From AR5 sp041499965 (lineage in GTDB: Bacteria; Methylomirabilota; Methylomirabilia; Rokubacteriales; CSP1-6): a stretch of 64,000 nt of DNA. Below, one piece after another: positions 44,155 through 52,169 of the stretch. The position numbers and the translations under genes are program-made. The notes under the pieces were generated by a model. The model did not search any database, was not told the DNA's origin, and saw only the letters and a list, made by a program, of their open reading frames with translations. Position 1 is the stretch's first letter, and each line of letters begins with the position of its first letter. Where the stretch lies: assembly GCA_041499965.1 (NCBI GenBank), contig JBGQLG010000005.1, positions 13,183-77,182 of the forward strand. Reading direction: 5' to 3'.

Positions 44155-44160
44155 TATAGT
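44155..44160 (+). promoter_or_regulatory. -10-like TATAGT before a small secreted protein
   Basis: TATAGT lies 9 bases before ATG 44170, so a transcript would be nearly leaderless. No clear -35 box, so weak. Confidence 0.35.
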
Positions 44161-44169
44161 CTTCGGCAT

Positions 44170-44514
44170 ATGAGCTGGCACCCGGGCCCGGCGGCGGCGT
44201 TCCGCGCGCGCCGCTGTGACTCGGGGCACCTGCTCACGCTCCTCGTCGCGCTCGTCGTCCTCCTGCAGTTGCCCGCGTCCCCCACCTGCGCCAAGCGGGT
44301 ATGGCGGTTCACCGCCGTGCCGTTCGAGACCGTCGAGACCGAGTCGGATCCTCGCGCCCAAGAGTGGCCCGCCACTCCCGAGGTATCGACGGTCGTTCAG
44401 ACCGGGCTGCCGGAGCCCGGTGCCGCGTTCGTCGCCGTCTGGTCGGTCGTCCCGATCGCCCGGCTCAATCCCGTCCTCGACGCCGGGACGACCCGGGCGC
44501 CACCGCTCACCTAG
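44170..44514 (+). CDS. Small secreted protein of unknown function
   Basis: 114 residues. A hydrophobic helix (LLTLLVALVVLLQLPASPTCA, residues ~21-41) with a Cys at its end is a signal peptide or lipobox. The rest is Pro/Thr/Glu-rich without a motif. No Shine-Dalgarno site is evident. It may be a real gene or a chance frame; coding composition is neutral. Confidence 0.42.
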   Translation: MSWHPGPAAAFRARRCDSGHLLTLLVALVVLLQLPASPTCAKRVWRFTAVPFETVETESDPRAQEWPATPEVSTVVQTGLPEPGAAFVAVWSVVPIARLNPVLDAGTTRAPPLT

Positions 44515-44573
44515 CCTCGCCTCCGCGCGTCGACCAACGCTCATCGCTCCCCTCACGAGAGAAAGGTGCGTCC

Positions 44574-44816
44574 ATGCGACGCTTGATCGTCACGACCATG
44601 ATCGCGCTGGCTACGCTGTGCGTGGCCGGTCCGGCGCTGGCCTTCCAGTGCCCCAAGCTAGTGAAGAAGATCGAGGATGAGGCCGGGATGCGCTTCGACC
44701 CGGCCGCCGCTGACGCGCGGGCCAAGGCGGCCCAGGCCACCGAGCTCCACGCTCAAGGCAAGCACGCGGAGGCGGAAGCCGCCGCCAAGGAAGGGCTGAA
44801 GATCCTCGGGATGTAG
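44574..44816 (+). CDS. Small periplasmic protein
   Basis: 80 residues. A clear signal peptide (LIVTTMIALATLCVAGPALA) precedes FQCPKLVKKIEDEAGMRFDP and a helical repeat AKAAQATELHAQGKHAEAEA. The helical part looks like a single TPR-like hairpin. GAAAGG lies 9 bases before ATG 44574. Small secreted proteins of this size with FxCP motifs recur in environmental bacteria; I do not recognise the family. It converges on the GT2 gene. Confidence 0.68.
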   Translation: MRRLIVTTMIALATLCVAGPALAFQCPKLVKKIEDEAGMRFDPAAADARAKAAQATELHAQGKHAEAEAAAKEGLKILGM

Positions 44817-44823
44817 TCGTCGT

Positions 44824-45609
44824 TCAGCGGCGCGCGTGGGCGGTGAGCCAGTCGGCGACCCGCTCGCGCGCGCCGCGCACGTCGGCGGGCAACCGATGCC
44901 GCCACTTGCCGGCGAACCGGCCCAGCGCGTCCCGGCGCTGGGCGAGATCCGCGGCGCTCTTCACCGGGGCGGCGGCGCCGGTGCGGGTGCCGCCGCCCCG
45001 GTGCACGAACGGCGTGTTCACGACCACGCAGCGGTGGCCCGCCTCCCGCACCGCGAACGACAGCTCGCGGTCGTAGCCGTGAAAGAACCCGTAGCCCTCG
45101 TCGAAGCCGCCGACGGCGTCCAGCACCTCACGGCGCAGGGTCAGGCATACGCCGTCGACGGCGGCCACCTCCGTGACGTCGTCGCGCAGGTTGCCGCTGC
45201 CCTCCAGGGCGTGCACGAGCGTGCGCCCGACGTAGCGGCCATCGGCGCGCAGTCGCCGGGCGCCGTAGAGGCCCGCCAGCCCCACGCCCGGCTCGTCCAG
45301 CGCCGCCCGCAGGCGGGCCAGCCAGCGCACGTCGCGCATCTCGGTGTCGTTGTGCAGGAAGCAGAGGACGTCGCCGCCGGCCAGCGCCGCGCCCTGGTTG
45401 AGCGCCCGGATGAGGCCGACGTTGTCGGCGTTGCGGTGATAGCGGCGCGCCACCGGCAGCGCCGCCGTGCGGAAGAACTCCGCCGTGCCATCGGTGGAGG
45501 CGTTGTCCACGATGCACAGCTCGAAGGGCTCGCTGGTGCCGCGCAGGCTCTCCAGGCAGGCGCGCGTGAGCGCGAGCTGGTTGTAGACCGGCAGGACGAC
45601 GCTGATCAC
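44824..45609 (-). CDS. GT2-family glycosyltransferase
   Basis: 261 residues. It begins MISVVLPVYNQLALTRACLE (nucleotide-sugar binding) with VDNASTDGTAEFF and the catalytic acidic loop FLHNDTEMRD in place of the usual DxD. An acceptor region AVDGVCLTLRREVLDAVGGF, then EGYGFFHGYDRELSFAVREAG. It is soluble, likely cytosolic, and adds a hexose to a lipid- or protein-linked acceptor. No sugar-pathway neighbours are present other than the GT-C gene ~2 kb away. Confidence 0.88.
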   Translation of the reverse strand: MISVVLPVYNQLALTRACLESLRGTSEPFELCIVDNASTDGTAEFFRTAALPVARRYHRNADNVGLIRALNQGAALAGGDVLCFLHNDTEMRDVRWLARLRAALDEPGVGLAGLYGARRLRADGRYVGRTLVHALEGSGNLRDDVTEVAAVDGVCLTLRREVLDAVGGFDEGYGFFHGYDRELSFAVREAGHRCVVVNTPFVHRGGGTRTGAAAPVKSAADLAQRRDALGRFAGKWRHRLPADVRGARERVADWLTAHARR

Positions 45610-45671
45610 GGGCCGGAGGCGTCACGGGGCGGGCGGTTGGCAACCGCCCGCCCCGTGGGTGCTTCGAGAAA

Positions 45672-45747
45672 TGGTGGAGCTGAGGGGAGTCGAACCCCTG
45701 ACCCCAAGACTGCCAGCCTTGTGCTCTCCCAACTGAGCTACAGCCCC
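45672..45747 (-). tRNA. tRNA-Ala (GGC)
   Basis: Read on the minus strand: acceptor GGGGCTG pairs with CAGCTCC; D-arm GCTC...GAGC; anticodon loop CTGGCAG gives GGC; T-arm AGGGG TTCGACT CCCCT. The encoded CCA end is included (45672-45674). Confidence 0.93.
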
Positions 45748-45801
45748 ACGGAGTGACCACGTTACCGGCCGGTCGCCGGTCTTGTCAAGGAAGGGGTGTA
45801 T

Positions 45802-45889
45802 TGGTAGGGGAGAGGGGATTTGAACCCCTAAGCCCTTGCGGGCATGGCGTTTTGAGCGCCACGTGTATCCCAAGTTCCACCACTCCCCC
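45802..45889 (-). tRNA. tRNA-Leu (CAA)
   Basis: Minus strand, 88 nt including CCA. Acceptor GGGGGAG with CTCCCCT (G1-T72 wobble); anticodon stem TGGCG/CGCCA with loop CTCAAAA (anticodon CAA); long variable arm (TGCCCGC...GGGCTTA); T-arm AGGGG TTCAAAT CCCCT. The long variable arm and anticodon fit leucine. Confidence 0.93.
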
Positions 45890-45978
45890 GAGGGGCAGGA
45901 TACACCGACGGGGTGACAAGCAAGAACGACGCGGCCTTCACTCGCTTGCGAGCGAGGCACAGGGGCGGCACGGACTCC

Positions 45979-46878
45979 TTATCCGCCGATATCGTTCGGG
46001 TCCTCAGTGTACAGCCAGCCGATCCTCGGGCGCCCCACACAGCCGACGGAAGCGTAGCCGAGCGGCCGAAGAAATCGTTCGGCCGTCACACGTTTTCGGT
46101 CGAGGCATGGAACGTCGGGCGCGTAGTAGATCCAACGAAGTAGCCGTATCGATTCGGCCTTCGCGTACCGAAGCTTCCAGATTGGCCGGTGGCCAGCGCG
46201 CCTGCTCTCGTGAATGGCTCCCGCGACATGGGCGAGTCGAGCGACTGTCGTCCGTACCCAGTCGACGAAGGCCAGGCTTGCCGACACGAGCGACACGTAC
46301 AGCCGCTCGTAGACGTATCGGTCCTTCTTCCTGCTGTGATACCGATCCGTATAGACGAGAACCGATCCGTCGCCGTCGATGCACCCACGGAAGAAATCGG
46401 CAAAGTGGTCGTCAGGGACGGCAAGTCGACCGAGCCTCAGGCTCTTGGCAGGCATGAGTCCAAGCGAGAGGAACCAGTCGTACAGCCGACGGTCGCACCA
46501 CTGCACCCGGTATAGGGCATTTCCGGCCCGAGTGCGGAGCGTGCGTACGACCGTCGTCAACTCCAGGCATCGACGAAACGTCTCGGCCAGATCGCGGTCT
46601 TTCGAGACGAAGGACATGTGCCGACCATCCGGGGAAAGATTCCCATCGGTTGCCGCCAGTCCGACCGCATAGGCGGTCTCCGCGCTCCAAGCTGGCGGCG
46701 TGTTGCGCTGCACGGCTGGACCCCGACACCGAGGAGTGATCCCGAAGCGCCGGAGCCGGCGGAGGATCGTTGCCGGCGAGCATCCGAGCCGCGTCGCGAT
46801 TCGATGTGCGGTGAGGTTCTCGTTTGCGTACAGTTGACGAAGCAGGATATCGTCAATCACAGCGAACGTACGACGCAT
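45979..46878 (-). CDS. Free-standing LAGLIDADG-type homing endonuclease-like protein
   Basis: 299 residues. The N-terminus is a helix-turn-helix (NLTAHRIATRLGCSPATILR), then two LAGLIDADG-like motifs with catalytic acids: AYAVGLAATDGNLS near residue 70 and FADFFRGCIDGDGSVLV near 165. DxDG spacing is kept, so activity is possible. Base composition is visibly less GC-rich than its neighbours, suggesting transfer. It is next to two tRNA genes, a common place for mobile DNA, but it is not within an intron or intein here. It could be a domesticated regulator because of the HTH. Confidence 0.85.
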   Translation of the reverse strand: MRRTFAVIDDILLRQLYANENLTAHRIATRLGCSPATILRRLRRFGITPRCRGPAVQRNTPPAWSAETAYAVGLAATDGNLSPDGRHMSFVSKDRDLAETFRRCLELTTVVRTLRTRAGNALYRVQWCDRRLYDWFLSLGLMPAKSLRLGRLAVPDDHFADFFRGCIDGDGSVLVYTDRYHSRKKDRYVYERLYVSLVSASLAFVDWVRTTVARLAHVAGAIHESRRAGHRPIWKLRYAKAESIRLLRWIYYAPDVPCLDRKRVTAERFLRPLGYASVGCVGRPRIGWLYTEDPNDIGG

Positions 46879-46914
46879 CGCATCTCAACATCGCGCGAAG
46901 GCCCCCGCCGGTCA

Positions 46915-47112
46915 ATGTCCAAAGAATTGGACGCTCGAGTGCGCACGCGCTGGCCGGCGGTGCCCGACATCGTGCGCGCGGCTGGTGACGCCGTTCGGCC
47001 CGTACGCTCGGCGATGGTCGCGCTCGAGAATTCGATCCACGAAGAGGTGGCGGAGCTGCAGGCCGAGCTCAACCGGCGGCACCGCCCGCCGCCGGCGGGC
47101 GCCGACGGGTGA
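46915..47112 (+). CDS. Small coiled-coil protein
   Basis: 65 residues: KELDARVRTRWPAVPDIVRA and NSIHEEVAELQAELNRR (a short coiled coil), ending Pro-rich. Starts 36 bases from the divergent LAGLIDADG start. Unknown family. Not strongly supported beyond codon use. Confidence 0.42.
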   Translation: MSKELDARVRTRWPAVPDIVRAAGDAVRPVRSAMVALENSIHEEVAELQAELNRRHRPPPAGADG

Positions 47113-47162
47113 GGGCGCGGGATCTATGCCACAATGGCCCCACTTTTTCCCCGAGGTGCGGC

Positions 47163-49301
47163 ATGGGTGAGCGGTCGTTCGCGGAAGACGTCAAGCAGCT
47201 CAGCTACGGCGCCGGCGACATCCTGCGCGGCGAGGGGATCCTCGCCATCACCAAGGCGCTGCTGCAGTCGGGCGTGTCCTACGTGGGCGGCTACCCGGGG
47301 GCCCCGATCTCCCACCTGCTCGACGTCCTGGCCGACGCCAACGAGTCGCTGCTCGAGCCGATGGGGATCTACTTCGAGATGTCGGGCAGCGAGGCGGCGG
47401 CGGCGGCGCTGCTGGGCGCGTCCATCAACTATCCGATGCGCGGGGCCGTCACCTGGAAGTCGGTGGTCGGCACCAACGTCGCCTCCGACGCGCTCTCCCA
47501 CGTGGCCTCGGCCGGCGTCCTCGGCGGCTCGCTGATCGTCATCGGCGAGGACTACGGCGAGGGCGCGTCCATCTTGCAGGAGCGGACGCACGCGGCCGCG
47601 CTGAAGTCGTCGGTCCCGCTGCTCGATCCGCGCAACAGCCTGCAGTCCTTTGCCCGCTTCGTCGAGGAGGGCTTCGGCCTCTCCGAGGCGTGCAACCAGC
47701 CGGTGATGTTCTCCATTCGCATCCGGGCCTGCCACATGCGCGGCACCCTCACCTGCAAGGACAACGTACCGCCGCGCATCAGCATGCGGGCGCGGCTGCG
47801 CGATCCCTCCTTCAGCCTGGAGCGCATCAACCTGCCGCCCTTCACCTACGCCATGGAGGCCAGGAAGTTCACCGAGCGGCTGCCGGCCGCGCAGCGCTAC
47901 ATCGTCGAGCACCGGCTCAACGAGCACTGGCCCGGACCGGAGTCGCACATCGGCATCGTGATGCAGGGCGGGCTGTGGAACACGGTGGCCCGCGGCCTCC
48001 ACGTGCTCGGCATCGCCGACGTCTACGGCCGCACGCCGGTCCCCCTGCTCGTGCTCAACGCGCTGCACCCGCTCGTGCCGGAGGAGCTGATCGGCTTCCT
48101 GCGCGGCAAGCAGCACGTGTTCGTGGTCGAGGAGGGGATGCCAAACTTCATCGAGCGGGAGCTGAAGGCGTTCGCCCACGACGCCCGCCTCGACGTCGAG
48201 ATCCACGGCAAGGATCTGCTGTCGCCCCACGGCGAGTACGTGCCCGCGCTGGTCGTCGGCGGGCTGCGCAAGTTCTTGACCCTGGCGCCGCCGACCGCCG
48301 TCTCGGCCAGCACGATCGAGGACCACTTCGCCGCGCTGACCGGCCACGCCGAGCGGGCCCGGGCCGCGCTGCCGCAGCCGATCGACAAGCGGCCGCCCTC
48401 GTTCTGTACCGGCTGCCCCGAGCGCCCGCTGTTCAGCGCGATGAAGATCCTCCGCACCCAGGAGCCCGCGCTCGGCGACACCCACGTGGCCGCCGACATC
48501 GGCTGCACGACGTTCTCCACCCAGGCGCCGTTCAACGTCGGCAACTCGGTGCTCGGCTACGGGATGGGGCTGGCCTCGGCCGGGGCGGTGGCGCCGCACT
48601 TCGGCAAGCGCGTGATCTCGGTGATGGGCGACGGCGGCTTCTGGCACAACGGCCTCACCAACGGCGTGGCCAGCGCCGTGTACAACAAGCAGGACTCCGT
48701 CCTGGTCATCGTCGACAACAAGTACGCGGCGGCCACCGGCCAGCACCACAACCCGTCCACCGGCACGAACGCCCGCAACGAGCCGACCGGCATGACGATC
48801 CCCCAGGCCCTGCGCGGCGTCGGGGTGAAGTGGATCAAGACGATCGATTCCTACGACATCGGCCACTCGTTACGCACCTTGCGCGAGGCGCTGACGACCC
48901 GCGTGCCCGGGCTGAAGGTGATCATCGCCGAGGGCGAGTGCATGCTCGAGCGCCAGCGGCGGATCCGCCCGCTCGTGCGCCAGCAGCTGGCGGCCGGCCG
49001 GACGGTCGAGCAGCCGCGCTTCGGCGTCGACCCCGACGTATGCACCGGGGATCACTCGTGCATGCGCCTGAACGGCTGTCCGTCGCTGACGCTGCGCGAC
49101 AGCCCCGATCCGCTGCGCGAGGACCCGATCGCCCACGTCGACGCCTCCTGCGTGGGCTGCGGCGTCTGCGGCGAGGTCGCCCACGCCGCCGTGCTGTGCC
49201 CGTCCTTCTACGAGGTCAAGACGATCAGCAACCCGGGCTGGTGGACTCGACTCGTGTCACGCGTGCGCGCCGCCGTCATCGCCCGTCTGGCCCACGCGTG
49301 A
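47163..49301 (+). CDS. iorA: Indolepyruvate:ferredoxin oxidoreductase, alpha-type subunit
   Basis: 712 residues. ThDP pyrimidine domain (ESLLEPMGIYFEMSGSEAAA; Glu), domain II, and ThDP-PP domain with MGDGGFWHNGLTNGVASAVY near residue 488. The C-terminal ferredoxin domain is diverged: CTGDHSCMRLNGCPSL and then CVGCGVCGEVAHAAVLCP, which should hold one or two [4Fe-4S] clusters. IorAB oxidatively decarboxylates aryl pyruvates (or other 2-oxoacids) and reduces ferredoxin. The gene is 55 bases upstream of the second subunit. The name is by family resemblance, and the substrate may be another 2-oxoacid. Confidence 0.85.
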   Translation: MGERSFAEDVKQLSYGAGDILRGEGILAITKALLQSGVSYVGGYPGAPISHLLDVLADANESLLEPMGIYFEMSGSEAAAAALLGASINYPMRGAVTWKSVVGTNVASDALSHVASAGVLGGSLIVIGEDYGEGASILQERTHAAALKSSVPLLDPRNSLQSFARFVEEGFGLSEACNQPVMFSIRIRACHMRGTLTCKDNVPPRISMRARLRDPSFSLERINLPPFTYAMEARKFTERLPAAQRYIVEHRLNEHWPGPESHIGIVMQGGLWNTVARGLHVLGIADVYGRTPVPLLVLNALHPLVPEELIGFLRGKQHVFVVEEGMPNFIERELKAFAHDARLDVEIHGKDLLSPHGEYVPALVVGGLRKFLTLAPPTAVSASTIEDHFAALTGHAERARAALPQPIDKRPPSFCTGCPERPLFSAMKILRTQEPALGDTHVAADIGCTTFSTQAPFNVGNSVLGYGMGLASAGAVAPHFGKRVISVMGDGGFWHNGLTNGVASAVYNKQDSVLVIVDNKYAAATGQHHNPSTGTNARNEPTGMTIPQALRGVGVKWIKTIDSYDIGHSLRTLREALTTRVPGLKVIIAEGECMLERQRRIRPLVRQQLAAGRTVEQPRFGVDPDVCTGDHSCMRLNGCPSLTLRDSPDPLREDPIAHVDASCVGCGVCGEVAHAAVLCPSFYEVKTISNPGWWTRLVSRVRAAVIARLAHA

Positions 49302-49356
49302 GGTCGGGCGTGCGGAGCCAAACCGCTCCTGGGCCACGCCACCCTCGGTTCTAACC

Positions 49357-51000
49357 GTGCAAGCGTCCCCCGCTCCAACAGCCTCCGCTCCAACAGCCCC
49401 CGCTCCAGCCATCCTGTCGCTGCTGATCCCTGCCGTCGGCGGGCAGGGCGGCGGCGTGCTGTCCGAGTGGCTGGTCGACGCCGCGCTGCTCGACGGCTTT
49501 CCCGTCCACGGCACCTCGATTCCCGGCGTCGCCCAGCGCACGGGCTCGACGACCTACTACGTCGAGCTCTACACCGAGCGCGGCGCCGCCGAGCCCGTCT
49601 TCTCGCTCTATCCGGTGCCGGGCGCGCTCGACGTGCTGGTGGCGCCCGAGTTCCTCGAGGTGGGGCGCATGATCGAGCTGGGGTTCGTGTCGCCCGCGCG
49701 CACGACGGTCATCGCCTCCACCCACCGGCTGCTGTCGATCCACGAGAAGATCGCCACCGGGCGCGCGATCTATCCCCAGGAAGGCCTGCAGCGGGCCGCC
49801 GAGACCGCCGCCCGGCGGCTGGTGACGTTTGACGCGCTGGCCCAGGCGCGCGAGCACGGGACCGAGGCCAACGCCCTGCTGCTCGGCGCCGTGGCCGGCG
49901 CCGGCGTCCTGCCGGTCTCCGAGGACGCGTTCCGGAAGGCGATCGAGCGCAAGAACGTCGCGGTGGCGTCGAACCTCGCGGGCTTCGAGCTCGGCATGCG
50001 CCTCGTTCGCGATGCGGGGGCCGCGGGCAGGGTGTCGGGGGAGCCGGCGGCGGGGGCTTCTTCGCTCAATGAAGCATTCGCTCTGGAAGCCCCCGCCGCC
50101 GGCTCCCCCGACACCCTGCCCGCTGACATCCGAGCCGTGGTCGAGGCGATGCCGGCGGAGGTCCGCGAGATCGTCGGCCGCGGCGTGCATCGGTTGGTGG
50201 ACTATCAAGATCTGCGGTACGCGCGGGAGTATCTGGAGCGGCTTGGGCCGTTCGTGCCTGCGGCCGGTGCTGCGGGGGCGCGCGTCGAGCTGGGGGGGGT
50301 GGTGGGGCGGTACTTGGCGTTGTGGATGAGTTATGAGGACGCGGTGCGGGTGGCGGATCTGAAGACGCGGGCGAGTCGGTTCGCGCGGATCCGGGAGTCG
50401 GCGCGGGCGGGTAAGGCGGAGATCGTCGTCACCGACTATCTCAAGCCGGACCTGGATGAGATCTGGGGTGTGCTGCCCGATCGGCTCGTGCGTCCGTTCG
50501 CGCGCTGGGCCGAGCGGCGCTGGCCGCACGGCCGGCCCACGCTCGGCCAAACGGTGCGGACGACCACGGTCAGCGGCTTCCTGCGGGTGTGGCTGCTGGC
50601 GTGGCTCAAGCCGCTCCGGCGCATCTCCTACCGCGCCCGCGAGGAGCACGCGCGCATCGCGCGCTGGCTGGAGGCGGTACGGACGGCGGCGGCCCTGGAC
50701 GTGGGACTGGCGGTGGAGGTCGCGCGGGCCGGCCAGCTCGTGAAGGGCTACGGTGACGTGCGGCGGCGCATGCTGGCCGTGCACGAGCAGATCCTGGCCG
50801 CCGTGCTGAGCGCAGCGCAGCTCGAGCGCCGGGGCGGCGCGAGCCTCGCGGTGTCGACCGCGCTCGCCGCCCGCCTGCGCCAGCTGGTGCTCGCCGGTCC
50901 GGACGGTGAGGCGCGCGTCGGCGAGATCGCGGCCGCGACGCTGGCCCGGCTGCAGGCCGGTGACGCCCGCGGCGCGCTCGAGCCGCTCAGCGCGCGCTGA
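49357..51000 (+). CDS. Indolepyruvate:ferredoxin oxidoreductase, beta-type subunit with extra C-terminal domain
   Basis: 547 residues from a GTG. The N-terminal tail is a three-fold Ala/Pro repeat. Residues ~15-215 are the pyruvate-ferredoxin-oxidoreductase gamma-type domain (VGGQGGGVLSEWLVDAALL; STTYYVELYTERG). Residues 223-256 derive from the palindromic insertion. Residues ~270-547 form a helical domain of the sort found in larger IOR family proteins (DUF6537-like: LDYAREYLERLG-type VDYQDLRYAREYLERLG). It forms the second half of IorAB with the upstream gene. The last 14 bases overlap the convergent 88-residue gene. Confidence 0.8.
   Translation: MQASPAPTASAPTAPAPAILSLLIPAVGGQGGGVLSEWLVDAALLDGFPVHGTSIPGVAQRTGSTTYYVELYTERGAAEPVFSLYPVPGALDVLVAPEFLEVGRMIELGFVSPARTTVIASTHRLLSIHEKIATGRAIYPQEGLQRAAETAARRLVTFDALAQAREHGTEANALLLGAVAGAGVLPVSEDAFRKAIERKNVAVASNLAGFELGMRLVRDAGAAGRVSGEPAAGASSLNEAFALEAPAAGSPDTLPADIRAVVEAMPAEVREIVGRGVHRLVDYQDLRYAREYLERLGPFVPAAGAAGARVELGGVVGRYLALWMSYEDAVRVADLKTRASRFARIRESARAGKAEIVVTDYLKPDLDEIWGVLPDRLVRPFARWAERRWPHGRPTLGQTVRTTTVSGFLRVWLLAWLKPLRRISYRAREEHARIARWLEAVRTAAALDVGLAVEVARAGQLVKGYGDVRRRMLAVHEQILAAVLSAAQLERRGGASLAVSTALAARLRQLVLAGPDGEARVGEIAAATLARLQAGDARGALEPLSAR
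50023..50123. repeat. Palindromic element D: perfect 38-bp inverted repeat inside a coding region
   Basis: Arms 50023-50060 and 50086-50123 are exactly complementary (38/38) around a 25-base loop. The whole 101-base unit is read through in frame by the iorB-like gene, giving a Gly/Ala/Ser/Pro-rich linker at residues 223-256. This is the pattern of palindromic elements that invade coding DNA, as known for RPE sequences in Rickettsia. No similarity to elements A-C was seen. Confidence 0.88.
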
Positions 51001-51253
51001 CGTCGCGCGCGTCGAGATCGAGGCCCAGGCGCTCCAGCGTCCGGCACGGCTGGTCCCCGCCCTCGAGATTCGCCATCAGCGGGGCCCGGCGCGTCAGCTC
51101 CCGCACCCGATAGCGGCAGGCGAGACTCTGCCAGGCGCGCGCCCGCTGGCGCTGCTCGTAGCCCCAGGCCGTCGGCAGGACGATCAGCCCGATGAGCGTG
51201 GCGGCGCCGAGCACCGTGAGCACGGCCTCGACCTCGGGCTGGAAGAATCGCAT
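50987..51253 (-). CDS. Small membrane-anchored protein
   Basis: 88 residues from ATG 51253. One membrane helix (VLTVLGAATLIGLIVLPTAW, ~10-30) followed by a basic, helical, soluble tail with two Cys (ACRYR; DQPCRTL). Overlaps the convergent iorB-like 3' end by 14 bases. Unknown function. Confidence 0.5.
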   Translation of the reverse strand: MRFFQPEVEAVLTVLGAATLIGLIVLPTAWGYEQRQRARAWQSLACRYRVRELTRRAPLMANLEGGDQPCRTLERLGLDLDARDVSAR

Positions 51254-51470
51254 CGTCGACCACTCCTCGACGCTTCCCCGGGAGCATTTCCCCTGCCACG
51301 CCACGCGTGCTGCAAGAACGCGTGGCATCGATCGGGTGCGGACGGAGACGACGGCGAGCCCATGGCCGTCAGGGGCAGAGACGGCAAGCGTCTCTCCAGA
51401 TTGTCCAACTTCTTTCTCGTGTCGGATTTCGTTCCCGTGCGGGTGGGCCGAGCGCGGTCGCGGAGCGCGG

Positions 51471-52169
51471 TCAGGGACGCTGCAGGCGCTGAACGAGCTC
51501 GCTGAGCCGCTTGGCCTCGGCGTTGGCGAGATGGACGAAGGAGAACGCGGTGCCGTCGCGGTCGACCCGGACGACCAGCGAGATGACCTCGACCGGCGAG
51601 GCCCCGTCGGGCGGCGTGAACAGGAGCTTGACGGCCGCGCCCTCGACCAGCGTCGCGCGCGAGCGCACCTTCATGCCGGTGGCCGACAGCTCCTCGCAGA
51701 TGCCGTCCCAGGCCGTGCCCTTGTACTCGACGATCCGCACCGGGAAGCCGATCTGGGCGCGTGGCCCGCGGCGGCGCTCCTGCCGGGCACTCTCGGTCCG
51801 GCGGCGGGTGAGCGCGTGCGGCTCCAGGAAGGTGAGCACCTCGTTGAGGCGCTCGAGCGGCACCGGCTTGCCCACGAAATCGAGGGCCCCCAGGCGCAGG
51901 CACTCGATCGCCTGGCTCTCGGTGGCGACCCCGGAAATCGCAACAATAGGTAACGCCGCGTCGCGCACCGGGCGCAGCTGCAGAAAGTCGAGGCCGCTCA
52001 TCCCCGGCAGGTTGATGTCGAGGATGATGGCGTCCGGTCGCTGGCGTTCCAGCGCGCCGAGCGCGGCTTCGGCGCTGCGCACGATGGTGGCGTCGTGTCC
52101 CAACTCGGCGAGGAAGTCGCGAAAGACCTCGCCGAGAGGCTCTTCATCCTCGACGACGAGTACCCGCAT
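51471..52169 (-). CDS. Response regulator with PilZ output domain
   Basis: 232 residues. Receiver at 1-120: acidic pair VVEDEE (7-8), phospho-Asp51 (IILDINLPG), Lys101 (FVGKPVPL). A basic linker (RRRTESARQERRRGPRAQ) then a PilZ domain (~130-225) with the c-di-GMP motif: RRGPRAQ for RxxxR and LSATGMKV for (D/N)xSxxG. It should bind c-di-GMP under phosphorylation control, probably for surface or pilus behaviour. Overlaps the next minus-strand gene by 26 bases. Confidence 0.88.
   Translation of the reverse strand: MRVLVVEDEEPLGEVFRDFLAELGHDATIVRSAEAALGALERQRPDAIILDINLPGMSGLDFLQLRPVRDAALPIVAISGVATESQAIECLRLGALDFVGKPVPLERLNEVLTFLEPHALTRRRTESARQERRRGPRAQIGFPVRIVEYKGTAWDGICEELSATGMKVRSRATLVEGAAVKLLFTPPDGASPVEVISLVVRVDRDGTAFSFVHLANAEAKRLSELVQRLQRP

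Noticed and set aside
45672..47112. Genomic island inserted at the tRNA genes
   Set aside because: Only one likely mobile gene is present. No integrase, direct repeat of a tRNA end or att-like site was found.
49357..49405. Tandem repeat at the start of the iorB-like gene
   Set aside because: Three imperfect copies of a 15-base unit encode only an Ala/Pro tail; a common feature with little information.
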